Assembly (NCBI GenBank): GCA_043228905.1
Contig: JBHGNT010000012.1
Location: 10,478,001-10,542,000 of the forward strand
Reading direction: 5' to 3'
Length of the DNA stretch: 64,000 nucleotides
From: Azolla caroliniana
Taxonomy: Eukaryota > Polypodiophyta
Below the pieces are notes generated by a model that worked only from the letters and a program-made list of their open reading frames with translations, did not search any database and had not been told where the DNA came from. The position numbers and the translations under genes were made by a program. Shown piece after piece: positions 20,470 through 32,141 of the stretch. Each line of letters opens with the position of its first letter. Position 1 is the stretch's first letter.

Positions 20470-23400
20470 ATGAAGCACAAGGCCAATTCGACGACCGTCA
20501 ACACCTCGAAATCGAGCGAGGTGTGGTATGTTGATTCTGGAGAGTCAAATCATATGACGAGTCATGAGGAATGGTGCTCGTACTTGGAGAAACTGGAAAA
20601 ACAAGGAGTGGTTGAGACGAGAGACGACACTCCGCATACCATCAAACATGTCGGCGAAGTTCCCCTCATCCACGTCGGGCAGAAAGGGAAACTCGTGAAC
20701 GTGCTACACGTCCAGACAATAACCAAGAACCTGGTGTCAGTCGTACAAATCGTCGACCACGGGATGCAAGTTCGATTCACACACCTCGGGTGCTACATCA
20801 AAGAGGAAGGCCAAATCATCGCGCAAGGGTGCTGTGAAGGGAAGATGTTCATCCTCGACACCAACGAAACTGGAACCGCGCTGTTCACGAAAGGGCAGAA
20901 GGTCGAATCGGATATCGACCTATGGCACAAGCGGCTCAGCCACGCTAATTTCCCACAGCTTTGTGAAATGCAAACAAAGAACGCCGAAATTTCTTGGTTG
21001 GGATGGCCAAGTCTCCGAAGCTTGCCAACTAGGGAAGCATCACCAACTTCCATTCCCAAACGAGCGTAATCGGAGTCAAATTCTGCTCGACTTAATCCAT
21101 TCGAATGTGTGGGGACCGGCACAGAACGTGAGTCTCGGTGGAAGCCGTTATTTCGTAACCTTCATCGATGTCTTCACTCGACAAACCTGGGCGTGCTTGA
21201 TCGCGAAAAAGAGAGAAGTCTTCGCATGGTTCCTGAAGGTGAAGAGACTTGCGGAAAGGAAAACTGGGCATAAGATGAACTACCTACGGTCAGATGGTAG
21301 GAAGTAGTACTTCTCCGACTAGTTCACGAGTTATCTACAGAAGGAGGAAATTCGACGGAAATTCTCGTGTAGATATATGCCAGAGCAGAACGACGTAGCC
21401 GAGCAGAAGAATCGGACAATTGAAGAAGCCGCCAGGGCAATGCTTGAAGAGAAGCATATGCCGAAGTTTTACAGGGCTGAAGCTGTAAGGACAGTTGTTT
21501 ACTTGCAAAATCGGACCTCTACTAATTGAGGAGTGTCGCCACACTAGTTGTATTTTGGAAAGAAGCCGAACTTGGCACACTTCAGGATTTTCACCAGCAT
21601 TGCATATGTGCATGTGCCGATGGAGAAGAGGAGGAAGCTGGACACCAAAGCCAAGAAATGTATCTTGGTCGACTATTTAGACGAGCAGAAGGGGTATAAG
21701 TTCTATAACCCCTAAACAAAGGAAGTTCACGTAAACCGAGATGTCGTGTTCGACGAGTCCGCTTCGTGGTACTTGCCTTCACCTCCAATACCTCATTACT
21801 CCATTCCAAATTCTGAAGAAAAGGTCAACGAGGCCAATCTACCTCTAAGTGATGAGGAAATCGGAGCTCTGACAGAGAGTCAAATCTTATTTTGACTAAG
21901 TGGGCCGAATGAGGGGTTGGGCCGAGATGGCCAACCAAATGAAAAGCCGGTGAGTAGTGGAGACTCGGCCATGTTGTCCCCGCGTAAAGAACCGAGGAGA
22001 CGGTTTACACGTAAAGAAAAAGGGAAGAAGAAAATGTCGGAATACGATTTTGGGAGTGCCGAGTCAGATCGGAGTGGATTTGACTTCGGGCCAATCGAGA
22101 AGGAACCTCTGCGGAAGAGGTCGAAATCGGCCGAAAAGCTCGTGAAATCGGGTAATCATGAATTATGCTGATTTACCCGCTTGAAGAAACCTGTAAAAAG
22201 ATACGGGTACAATGGATACATGGCGCACCATTACGCGTAGATGACACGAGTGGTAGAAGTGCGTGAGTCAGAGAGCTACGTTGAAGCGGCGAAAGACGCG
22301 AATTGGCGTGCCGTGATGGAGAAAGAGATGTGCGCTTTAACGGATAATGAGACTTGGAACCTGGTTGACGCACCTAAAGGTGTAAAGTTGATCGGATGCA
22401 GATGGGTTTTTAAGGTGAAATACAACACCGACGGCTCGGTCGATTGATATAAGGCTCGTTTGGTTGCGAAAGGCTATGCACAAAAGCACGACCTAGATTA
22501 CCACGAGACGTTTGCGCCGGTCGCGAAGATGACAACGTTGCGCGTTCTACTAGACGTAACAACCTTTGAAGGGGTGGCACTTACATGAGATGGATGTAAA
22601 AAATGCGTTCCTGCAAGGCGATCTTGAGGAACAGGTGTACATGGTACAACCCCCAGATTTCTATTTGAACAGAACACTTCGGCAGTCTGCCGATTGAAGA
22701 AGGCGTTATACGGACTTAAACAAGCCCCACGAGCTTGGAATGCGAAGATTACAGAACAATTGTGTAGAATGGAATTTTCGACGTCCACATCAGACTCTTT
22801 GGTTTGTCTTTTACTTTATGTTGATGATTTAGTCATTGCCGGTGTCGACCTAGAAGAAATTGTCCGCGTAAAGTCTCAGCTTGCGGCCTCGTTTGAAATG
22901 AAGGATCTTGGCGACCTTCATTACTTCCTCGGGATTGAAGTGATCCGTACCCCTGAAGGCATATTGACTAGCCAACGTCACTATGTGTTGAATATGCTCT
23001 TTAAGTTCGGGATGGCAGATTGTAAGCGCATCTCGACACTTCTGGATAGAAACGTAAAGCTTCACCGAGATTCGGGAAAGGCATGCGACCATACACATTT
23101 CAGATAGATTGTCGGAAGCCTAATCTACTTGACGATCACTCGGCCACATCTCAGTTACCCGGTCGGCTTGATCAGTCAATTTATGTCGCAACTCATGGCC
23201 GAACACTTTTAGTGCGTGCAAAGGATATTGCGATATGTCTGCGGCACTAAGGACATGGCGTTGCTATATCGGGCAGGCGTAGCGGAACAATTACTTGGCT
23301 ACATGGATGACGATTGGGCCGGAAATGCCAACGAATATAGATCCACATCCGGATATGCATTCTCAATGGGAAGTGCGGCGATTACGTGGAGCAGTAAGAA

Positions 23401-23716
23401 ACAGCCGATAGTGGCACTGTCGAGCATGGAGGCCGAATATCGAGGGGCAATTGTCGCTACGTGTGAAGTCATTTGGCTGAAACGACTACTACGGGATCTA
23501 CATGTGGAGGTGTCCGATCCGATGATGATCTATTGCGACAACCTCAGCAGTATCCACCTTGCGAAAAACCTTGTATTCCATGCCCGGACCAAGCACATTG
23601 AGGTGCACTACCATTTTGTCCGCTAGCGTGTTCTTTCTGGTGAAGTCAAACTAGCGTATGTTCCCACGGGTCGGCATATTGCTGACATCTTCACCAAGCC
23701 CCTTGGTCTCAACAAG
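20470..23716 (+). pseudogene. Copia-A protease-integrase-RT-RNase H, broken
   Basis: Protease: VWYVDSGESNHM, where the usual DSGA is DSGE. Integrase: DLWHKRLSHANF, CQLGKHHQLPFPNE, LDLIHSNVWGP, LRSDG and a degraded QNDVAEQKNR. A basic/acidic linker (RRRFTRKEKGKKKMSEYDFG) precedes reverse transcriptase with WVFKVKYNTDGS, ALYGLKQAPRAW and LLYVDDLVIAG (about 22815). RNase H has STSGYAFSMG and ALSSMEAEYRGA (about 23420). I count more than ten stops and several frameshifts, including near 20990, 22575 and 22780. The order PR-INT-RT-RH is that of Copia. It cannot encode a working polyprotein. Confidence 0.85.
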
Positions 23717-24294
23717 TTGCGGAGTTTCTCGAGTGAGTTGGGTTTGCGTCACTTCGACACGCCTAACTTGAGCGGGAGACAGGAACAGGAGCGTGACCAC
23801 GATGCTGAATCGGATGAAGAATTCGATTTTGGGTCGGCTGAAGAAGCTGAAAGAGGAAACAAGTGTCATAATCACAAGAAAGAGCAAAAGATAGCCGGAC
23901 AAGGGGGGATACAACCAAGAAGGGCGTGAAAGCCAAGACCAAGACGTGGTTTGACGTTGTCAACGACTTGAAGACCGAAGACGAATTGGAGATAGCCAAT
24001 TCGGATGTGAGCGGAAATGAGTTGGTAGTGACCGATTCAATCGAAATGTTCGATTTGGACATGCCGAATCAACTAAGGGACGAGCGGAGGAAAGGGTAGC
24101 TGAAGAGGTGCCAATACCATGACAACATGGCAGCTGAGAAGGGCCACATGAGTAGACAAACTGACCGAAAGGGACGACGCGTGCAAAATCGAACAAGTTG
24201 AGGAGCGCGAGCGAGGCGTAAAGCCAAGAGAAGCCGTCGCGAAGATTCGGAAGAGCGGATGGAACCTCAAGTTGAGTTTGAGGGGGAGTATTGA
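23717..24294 (+). pseudogene. Copia-A coding tail after RNase H
   Basis: After the RNase H end (LRHFDTPNLSGR) the same frame continues into an acidic stretch (DAESDEEFDFGSAEEAE), then lysine-rich sequence; one frameshift near 23905 moves into the frame with KTEDELEIANSD and VTDSIEMFDLD, then an arginine-rich end (GARARRKAKR) and MEPQVEFEGEY. The stop TGA (24292-24294) lies within the LTR start. Two in-frame stops interrupt it (TAG near 24098, TGA near 24198). The same tail is in Copia-B at 36388-36924, conserved at protein level. I know no function for it. Confidence 0.7.
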
Positions 24295-24398
24295 GATACA
24301 AGCTCAACATTGGGTGTGTAACCCAATGCGTAGACTGGGTGCATAAAACCGTACGCACAACATGGCCGTAGCGGTGCGTAAACCGAGAGGCCGTTAAT
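24277..24398 (+). repeat. Polypurine tract and truncated 3' LTR of Copia-A
   Basis: TTTGAGGGGGAG (24277-24288) is followed by an LTR start TATTGAGATACAAG, whose first two bases are mutated from TG, and by sequence matching the 5' LTR for about 110 bp. It ends near GAGGCCGTTA at about 24398. Confidence 0.8.
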
Positions 24399-24907
24399 GA
24401 AGAGAAATAGCGCGGAATACTGCTTGGCCACAACCAAGTCTTGAGTCACTTCAATGAGAATGAAACACAGAAATGGAAAATGGAGAGTACACAAGGAAAT
24501 ACACAAGATGTTTACGTGGAAAACCGTAAGTAGGAAAGACCACAGGAGCCCACGGACTCCAACTATCACTATAGGAGAAAGGTACAATCAGAGCCTCGGA
24601 GGCAACGACCTCGAGCTCTGTATCTTCGCCAACTGACGGTTACAACAGAGTACCGCTTTGTATCTCACACTCTCTATCTCTCTATCGTTCTCTATACAAC
24701 AATTACAACAATCTGACAACAACATACAACCACATAAAGTGATTGCCCTAAGTCATATTTATACTTATATGAACTTAGGGCTATTTACAAATATAGCCTC
24801 AATAAGCTTACTCAAAACATATTTACAAATATGTCTTCTCTTCCGGTTCTCACCAAGTTCCCTTCATTCATCACCGGATCCCATCCGGAGGGACCGATTT
24901 CCCAACG
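24399..24907 (-). repeat. 3' LTR of Copia-F
   Basis: About 510 bp sharing with 44344-45023 and 60360-60713 the ACGTGGAAAACC block, GGCAACGACCTC and CTATCACTA. On the minus strand it starts near CGTTGGGAAATCGG, just after a purine run GAAGGGGGACA that acts as polypurine tract. Confidence 0.75.
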
Positions 24908-24917
24908 ATGTCCCCCT

Positions 24918-26262
24918 TCACTTCGGCATGGGATGTCTCACTAACTCGATCCGCTTTCGGCACGCGTCCAGCTTGTCGGTTGTCAACACCTTGGTCAGCA
25001 TGTCCGACCCATTCTCCTCCATGTGGATCTTCGTCAGCACGAACTCTTGATCTTCTACTCTCTCCTGGATCCAGTGGTACCTTCGCTGGATATGTTTCGT
25101 CCGGGAATGGTAGGCCGCGTTCTTTGCAAGGTGGATGACACTTTGACTATTGCAGTAGAGCCAGTATTTCTCCTGTTGGATTTGTAGCTCTCTGATGAAG
25201 TCCTTCATCCAGATTATCTCCTTGCCAGCTTCTACAACTACCATGTACTCCGCCTCCGTGGTTGACAACGCAGGACTGCCATGAAACATCTCCCCCTGCA
25301 TAATTCATGACATATCCAGATGTAGACTGGTTGGTATCCGCATCAGCCGACATATCCGAATCCGTGAATCCATCAAGTTGGGGATTACAGGAGCCGAACC
25401 GGAGGCACGTACTCGAGGTGCCTTTCAGATACCAGAGTATCCACTTGACCGCGTTCCAATGCTCTCTTCCGGGATTGCTCATGAACCGGCTCACCACTCT
25501 GACTGCATATCTGATATCTGGCCAGGTACATACCATCGCGTGCATCAAGCTTCCGATGATAAAGGCATATGGAATCTTCATCATATCCATCTTCTTTGCC
25601 TTTGTCCTCGGACTTTGTTTTCCGGATAGCTTGCAGTTTGCTGGAAGTGTCCATTCGACCAGTTTCGCCTCTGACATGTTGAACCGTTGAAGCACCTTTG
25701 TCACGTACTTCTCCTATGACAACCACAACAACTTTTTCAACCGGTCCTGGATGATGTGCATTCCCAATATCTTTCTTGTCGGACCCAAGTCCTTCATTCA
25801 GAAGGTCCGATTCAGAGCCTTCTTCAGCATCCGAATCTTGCCTTGGTCTCGTCCGACGATCAACATATCATCCACATATAGGAGTATCAGGAAATCTGCT
25901 CCATCAAATATCTTCACAAACATGCAGTGATCGGCCTGTGTCTTGTGGTACCCTTGGTCGGTCATGAAGGAGTTGAACTTTCGGTACCATTGCCGGGGAG
26001 CTTGCTTCAATCCGTATAAGCTCTTCTTTAGCCGGCACACCAGGTGCTCCTTCCCTTTCTTCTCAAATCCTTCTGATTGGTGCATGTAGATCTCTTCTTC
26101 AAGGTCTCCAAGTAGGAATGCCGTCTTGACGTCAAGTTGCTCTACCTCGAGGTCCACGCTTGTCGCTATGCTCAATACCGTCCGGATGGATGTCATCTTT
26201 ACTACCAAGGCAAAGATCTCGTCAAAATCCACTCCTTTCTTCTGCTGGAAGCCCTTCACCAC
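24918..26262 (-). pseudogene. Copia-F reverse transcriptase-RNase H
   Basis: Reverse transcriptase: GVDFDEIFALVVKM, VKTAFLLGDLEEEIYM, KSLYGLKQAPRQW and the catalytic LILLYVDDMLIVG (about 25870). RNase H: GFTDSDMSAD, STSGYVMNY, LSTTEAEYM, HLAKNAAYHSRTKHI, ending at the stop at 24918. Frame breaks lie near 25270-25310 and 25705-25800. It lacks everything upstream of the RT start. Confidence 0.85.
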
Positions 26263-26264
26263 GA

Positions 26265-28504
26265 GTCGGGCCGAACTCTAACCGACTCAAATAGTCAGCT
26301 ACCCCATGTTGCACTCCTAGCCGGTGGTATATCTCAAATTCAAAATCCTGTAGCAACAATGTCCATCGTGCTAGTTTCACGGTTAAGGATGCTTTCGAGA
26401 CCAAGTATAGCAGCGCCGAATGACTCACATGGAACACAAATTTTCGTCCTAGGATGTAATGGCGGTACTTTGTTACACTATAGATCATCCCCATGGCTTC
26501 TCTCTCCGTTGTAGAGTAGTTTCGTTCAGCATTCGAGAGTTTCCGGCTCACATAGTACACCGGCCGGTACCACCTAGGTTCGATGAGCTGCATGAGAACG
26601 TTACTGATTGCTACATCGGGTGCGTCCATGCAAAACATGAAAATCCTTTGTCCAATCCGGAGGTTGCACAACTGGAGCCTTTGACAACATGACCTTCAAC
26701 GCGTGGTATGCATTATCTTCTTGCTCTGTCCATTAGAATGGAATTCAGTGTATGGCCGCATGTAATGGGGTGGAAAAGTCGACCAGATACCGGAACATCC
26801 GGCTGTGCCACCGGATCTGCTCTAAAACCCGACATAATGCTTTGGTGTTGTCGGGGCCAAAGCTTCCAAGATGGCCTTTACTCTATCCGGGTCGACCGCA
26901 ATTCCTTCCCTACTCACGATGTGACCGAGTAGCGTCCTGCTCGTTACTCCAAAAACACACTTTGCCGGGTTCAGGATCAGTTGGGAACCTCAACACTTTT
27001 CCAGACACATTCAGAGATGGTCCAGGTGTTCTTCCTTCCACGAAATCATCCAGAAACACTTGCATAAAGGCCGGAATGTATTCCCCGAATATTTCCATAA
27101 TGATCCGTTGGAACGTTGATGGTGCCGTCTTGAGTCCGAACATCATCACCACCGCGACAAACACTCCCCATTCGGTAACGAATGTCATTTTGTCCTGATC
27201 TGCGGGGTGCATCCGGATCTAATTGTATTTGCCAAATCCATCGAGAAAATTGTACACCTCATGACCGGCTACTACGTCTAAGACCCCATCCGTAGAAGGT
27301 AATGGAAACCCATCTGTCACCGTAGCCGCATTTAACTTCCGGTAGTCGACACAGAGCCATATCTTTCCGTTTTTCTTTGGTACAACCATGATCGGGCTTA
27401 GCCATGTCGCTTGTTTCACCGGTCGGATAAAACCGACTCTGAGCAGTTTATCGATTTCTTCTTTCACTTTCGCTGCATAGTTCGGATTCATCCGATATCA
27501 TCACTGGGCTACCGGCTTTGCATCCTTGTTGAGATGGATCTGATGCTGGTACAATTCGCATGTCTTCATATGACCACGCAAATACATCCCGAAACTCTTT
27601 AAGTAATTCCACCATGTTGCCAATTTTTCTACCAGTGGAATTTCTTTTGTGATGTTTACTGGTTTCTGTGCTTCACCGATCCCAAGGTTTACCTCCTCTA
27701 ATTGGGATGCCTTCACTCGTTGTGAGACCGCCATTTCCTGTTCCAAGGATTCCTGTGCCTGCCGTACTTCTCGGATTGCCTCCCGATCCGGCTCGTCCTC
27801 GACTTCTTCTAGGTACACTATATACGGGGCAACCACCCCGGCAACGTCTACTTCGAATAGTGGCACTATCTTTGGAAGCACATCGAGGTACCGGTCGACC
27901 TCCTCCTCTACTAGTCCCTCCAACATATTAATGCTTTCGGAATACATGGGCGTCAACGCCTTACGTGTGTGTGTACGCGGTTGTGTTGGCACTCGTACTT
28001 TTGTCTTGCCCCTCCGGAAGGTAATGATATTTTTCTGGAAGTTTTGCTTGATGTGTGCCGTTCGCAACCATGGTCGTCCTAACAGCAAGGGATATGCCCC
28101 TTGTGTGTTTAGTTGCAGGACCACTCTGGATATCCGGAATGCATCTCCTCCGATTGTAATTTCCAATTCCCAGATTAGTCTGGTTGGTCAGACTGAAGTT
28201 GTTTCCGCCATCCGTAACCAGAAAGGGCATGGTTCCCATTCTCGGATACCCAATGTTGACTAATCACGTTCAAGCCAGATCCGTCGTCCACCACTATTCC
28301 GGGTATTTCTCTGCCTTTGACGATTGCCGTAATGGTTGGGCTACTAGTGTCGACCACTACCGGTCCTTCCTCCGGATTGGAGAAAAATGTCGGTGTTGGC
28401 TCGGTGTTTTGTGGTGCTACCACCGATTTCAATCCTTCCTTAAATCGGGGAACTAATTGCAATAATCGTCCTAGTGGTAGAATAATTTTACATTCTTGTA
28501 ACAT
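26265..28504 (-). pseudogene. Gypsy-B protease-RT-RNase H
   Basis: Protease region: VVDDGSGLNVIS (about 28270) and LLLGRPWLRTA (about 28080). Reverse transcriptase: VGFIRPVKQATWLSPIMVVP, LCVDYRKLNAAT, MMFGLKTAPSTFQ and the catalytic FLDDF (about 27040). RNase H: PRWYRPVYYVSRKLSNAER, NYSTTEREAMGM, FHVSHSALLYLVSKASLT and VADYLSRLEFG. Breaks occur near 28170, 27495, 27215, 27040 and 26690. The FGLKTAPSTFQ form differs from the GLTNAP form of Gypsy-G, so B and C belong to another lineage. Confidence 0.85.
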
Positions 28505-30783
28505 TTGCCATGTCGGTTCTCGTTTATGGTCTCTACTGGTTCCAGGGGTTTAATCTGCTCACACAAGTCGGCCACGTTCCATTCATTGGCCTTCTGTACC
28601 CATTCAATGGCTTGTTTCCAGATGGCCTCTTGAGTCTCCCACTTTGGAGTTTTGGCCTTCGATCTAGTTGTGACTTGCTGCACGTCGGTAACTTCTACAA
28701 CAACCATATTGACGACTAACTGCTTTTCATTTGTCTTAGTCGAACACTGGCTGCTATAGTGTCCTTCCGTATGGCAGTAGTAGAAGTAAATCGTCCGGTC
28801 ACTACTTGATTCTCCTTTCTCCATCGTTCCCTGATTACTTCCGGAATTCATCCGGTTGGTTTCGTCCAGCCTCCGTTGCTCCAGTTGTGGAACTGGGACG
28901 ACCGTTTCAGTATTCGTCTCCCTTCAGTATTGCCTGACCGGTTCCCAACATTCTTCTCAACGATTCTTTCCCTTCCGGTTGTGGCGACAGTGGTTCCGGT
29001 TCCTTTGACGTTCCGGGTACCATCTATCTTGATCAGGGTACTCCCCTCGTTCTGGGTATCGTTTGTCGTCTCTTCTACGGTCATAAACCGGGGAATAGTC
29101 GCGATCGCAACACTCTTGATTGTAGTCTCCTCCTCGCCGGTAGTTGCGTTTTGTAATTGTAATCCTCTCTTCTTTTGTTGTAATTCTCCGGAACCGTCCT
29201 TCTTCTGGTTGTTGTTCGCTTCGGGGTTCCATGTGTCGGACCCATGCTGCTTGCCGGTTGAGTAGATTGTACTCACACTGGTCCATCGTATGGGATCAGG
29301 AGTGCCACAACCTGCATTGTGTCTGCATCAAGCATTCTAACGTCGAGTGACCGGGCTTGAGGCATGTTGTACATTGGATTGCCTATCGGAACCGTAAGTC
29401 CTCTTCCTTGGGTAGCGCTCGTTGTAAATCTCCCATTGCCACGTGATTGCTTTGTTGAGCCCTATCCATTTCTAGCACCCGGTCGATGACTTCGTCCATG
29501 GTGCTTGTCTAGAAGTCGAATACTGTTAGCATCGTTTGTAGCGGTTCCCGGGGTGCGGCCAAAAAGACCACTTTTGCCTCGTCTTCCGGAGGTGACCTTG
29601 TCAGTTCGCTATGCATGGTCTGAAAGGGGATCACAAATTGCGAGACTGTCTCATTGAATTCGTAGTAGACTATATAGAACTGGCCGACTAGCTCTCTTTG
29701 CTCTACCTTTCGGTGAAACAATCGCAGGAACTTATCCTGCAAAACTTCGAATATGGCGAAGATCCTGAGAAGGTGCTTCTTGTGCCACTTTGCCGCGGGT
29801 CCCTCCAATGTCATCCCGAATTCTCCCATCTTTGATTGTTCGACCTCTGCTTCTGTCAGCCGGTGTGAGACATATATAGAACTGGCCGACTAGCTCTCAT
29901 TGAATTCGTAGTAGACTATATAGAACTGGCCGACTAGCTCTCTTTGCTCTACCTTTCGGTGAAACAATCGCAGGAACTTATCCTGCAAAACTTCGAATAT
30001 GGCGAAGATCCTGAGAAGGTGCTTCTTGTGCCACTTTGCCGCGGGTCCCTCCAATGTCATCCCGAATTCTCCCATCTTTGATTGTTCGACCTCTGCTTCT
30101 GTCAGCCGGTGTGAGACATGGTTCACTTCCCATGTCTGTAGAAACACATATATGTGCACTTCCGCATCCGGTTGGTCCCGCTACTTCGGGTATGGGTATG
30201 GCATGGTGTCGTCGGCGAAGGGCAGTACCGCCTCTTCATATTTTGCCTCCATGTTCAGTGGTGGCGTTGGTACGCTATCGTTCGTGTTCTTGGATTGTTG
30301 ATCCGCTAGTGGTGTGGATATGCTCTCGGCCTTTTTCTCTGACCGCTGGTCTTGGTTTGTTTAGTGGTCCGATGGTGTGGGTAATGTTGTGTCTGCTTCC
30401 GGTGGCGGTGTGTCCTCCAAACCGCCGTCCATCGGATTGTTCGGGTTGTCGTGACTACTTCGATAATTTGACTGCACGTTATGCTCATTATCCGATTCCG
30501 ACTCAAAGTTGGATAACGCTTCCAATTCTCTAGTTCCTGTGGCGAGATTGTGCAATATCGATTCTGCCTGCCGCTCAGGCCCTTCATCGGTATATTGTTG
30601 GTTCTGCAACCGGAGTGACTCCTCCGTAACCCGCCGAATCGTTCTAGGAAAAGACCAGTCCTGCCAGATCTCCTCGGCCGCCTATTGGTAGGCCTCCCAC
30701 CTCTGCAGTCTCTCGGCTAGTCATCTTGCTCGTTCGGCGACTGGGTCGTTTGTCAGTCTACTCATCCATACCCCGATGTTTAC
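28471..30783 (-). pseudogene. Gypsy-B gag and zinc knuckle, with internal duplication
   Basis: Gag of the Retrotrans_gag type: EGPAAKWHKKHLL, LQDKFLRLFHRKVEQRELVG and QFYIVYYEFNE are seen twice because of a 246-bp tandem duplication (29651-30119). A zinc knuckle follows near 28790 as FYYCHTEGHYSSQC, with the first cysteine replaced by F. The N-terminal part (30361-30609) is acidic and polar. Frameshifts separate the parts. Confidence 0.8.
29651..30119 (-). repeat. 246-bp tandem duplication inside Gypsy-B gag
   Basis: The sequence from 29651 recurs from 29897 and runs to about 30119. By eye the two copies agree at every position over roughly 222 bp. Confidence 0.9.
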
Positions 30784-30816
30784 TACGCTCCGCAGGAATC
30801 GTGCTCGCCAAAACTA

Positions 30817-31245
30817 TGTTACTCCTGGAATGGACTAGTTGCTAACACAGGGTCTCCTTCCGGATCACTTCAACAAAGGGATGGTTACGGAGTAAGGATC
30901 TCAGTCTAATTTGACCGTAACCGGCAGTTCCGAATCGACTCCGAATAGACAATCACATATGGTTGATTACTCGCATAAGATAAAGACAATAAGCACAACA
31001 CGCAATTGACAGATACATAATAGTAAGAAAACTCTCTTATATTAATTCCGCTCCCATGTACATCGTTCTTCGGATCCTTCTATAGGTATCTGGTTCTATT
31101 TACAAAACGGTGCCAAACCGGCAACTGGCTACGAACCGGTCCGAATCCGGATTGGTACATCCTTTTCGAATCTGCCTGTACCTCTTATCCTTAAATACTA
31201 ATTTTTAATAATTACGAAACCGGCTCTCCCCCTGACTACTTTTCA
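30817..31245 (-). repeat. 5' LTR of Gypsy-B (probable)
   Basis: About 429 bp starting TGTTACTCC and ending TTTTCA on the plus strand. Next to it is TTTTGGCGAGCACG on the minus strand, a possible primer binding region like that beside the Gypsy-C LTR at 47022. The right border is set where Gypsy-C RNase H resumes. Confidence 0.55.
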
Positions 31246-31675
31246 TACTCTAGCCACCGGCCAACAACGTGCTGAGTGCCTGGCCGATGTTGAATCTCAT
31301 TCTAATTCTTGTAGTAACAACAACCATCGAGCCAACTTACCTGTGAGGGACATTTTCGGGACCAGATACAGGAGAGCCACATGATCCACGTGGAAGACGA
31401 ACTTCCGGGCTAGTAGGTAGTGACGAAATTGATTGATAATCTATATCATACCCAAGGCTTCTCGCTAGGTCGTGGAATAATTACGTTCGGCGATCGAAAG
31501 TTTCCGACTCGAGTAATAAACTAGCCGATACCAATTTGGTTCAGTCAGTTGCATAAGCACGCTTTCGATCGCGATATCCGACGCATCCACGAACACATGG
31601 AACGATAGCGCCCAATCCGGGGGTTTTACAACCAGTACCTTTGTTAGCATAACCTCCAAGGGCATTGTTGAGAGA
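31246..31675 (-). pseudogene. Gypsy-C piece 4: RNase H
   Basis: RNase H with LSFHVFVDASDIAIESVLMQ, NWYRLVYYSSRKLSIAER and NYSTT; further on, after frameshifts, EIQHRPGTQHVV. The upstream part of the same reading continues at 37330-37661 on the other side of Copia-B. The left end meets the Gypsy-B LTR. Confidence 0.8.
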
Positions 31676-32038
31676 CAAGGTCAACATTGGGTGCGTAAAA
31701 CCGTACACAAAATATGGCCATAGCGGTATGTCAACCGAGAGGCCGTTGGAATGTTATTCCTCGTAAGGAATCATTTTGGGAGTAAATGTAGGATGCTCAT
31801 TTATGAACGGTCAAGTACAGTAAGTACTTGTGTCATCCCAATTGTCAGGGCTTGTATAAAAGGTGCTCACTGAGCACGAAGTATATATAGAGAATTATTG
31901 TTTGAATATAGTTTCGTTTTCTGCTCTCTGTCTCTCCCTCTCCTTCTTTGTAATTTTTGTGCCTTACCGAACTTTCGTGCTTCCACACCGTGTACTTTGT
32001 GTCTTTTGCATATGCTTTTGCACACGTATTGGTTTACA
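31676..32038 (+). repeat. 5' LTR of Copia-B and primer binding site
   Basis: 363-bp LTR from TGTTGAGAGAC to GTTTACA, followed by the primer binding site TGGTATCAGAGC (32039-32050). It is shorter than the 3' LTR mainly because it lacks GTGCGTA-type U3 units. Confidence 0.9.
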
Positions 32039-32141
32039 TGGTATCAGAGCACGAGGGTTCAGACTCCTCTGCAGCCGACAGAAAAGATTGCGATAAAGAC
32101 AAAGTTAAATTATTGTTTTCCGGAAAGGATAAGACAACAAT

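Larger units (their letters stand above)
19708..24398 (+). mobile_element. Copia-A retrotransposon (decayed, 3' LTR truncated)
   Basis: A Ty1/Copia element of the same family as Copia-B (31676-37329) and Copia-E (60714 onward): 5' LTR, degenerate primer binding site, gag with an internal deletion, protease, integrase, reverse transcriptase, RNase H, a coding tail, polypurine tract and the first 110 bp of the 3' LTR. The 3' LTR is cut at about 24398 by minus-strand LTR sequence of Copia-F. Confidence 0.9.
24399..26266 (-). mobile_element. Copia-F fragment (3' half)
   Basis: The 3' half of a minus-strand Copia element: LTR at 24399-24907 and the C-terminal part of pol above it. Its left end cuts the 3' LTR of Copia-A and its right end joins RNase H of Gypsy-B near 26266. 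Related LTR copies are at 44344-45023 and 60360-60713. Confidence 0.85.
26265..31245 (-). mobile_element. Ty3/Gypsy element B, lacking integrase
   Basis: On the minus strand: 5' LTR (30817-31245), gag, zinc knuckle, protease, reverse transcriptase and RNase H, ending at about 26265 just after DYLSRLEFG. Integrase and the 3' LTR are lost at the Copia-F junction. It is close to Gypsy-C in sequence and order. Its 5' LTR directly abuts RNase H of Gypsy-C. Confidence 0.85.
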
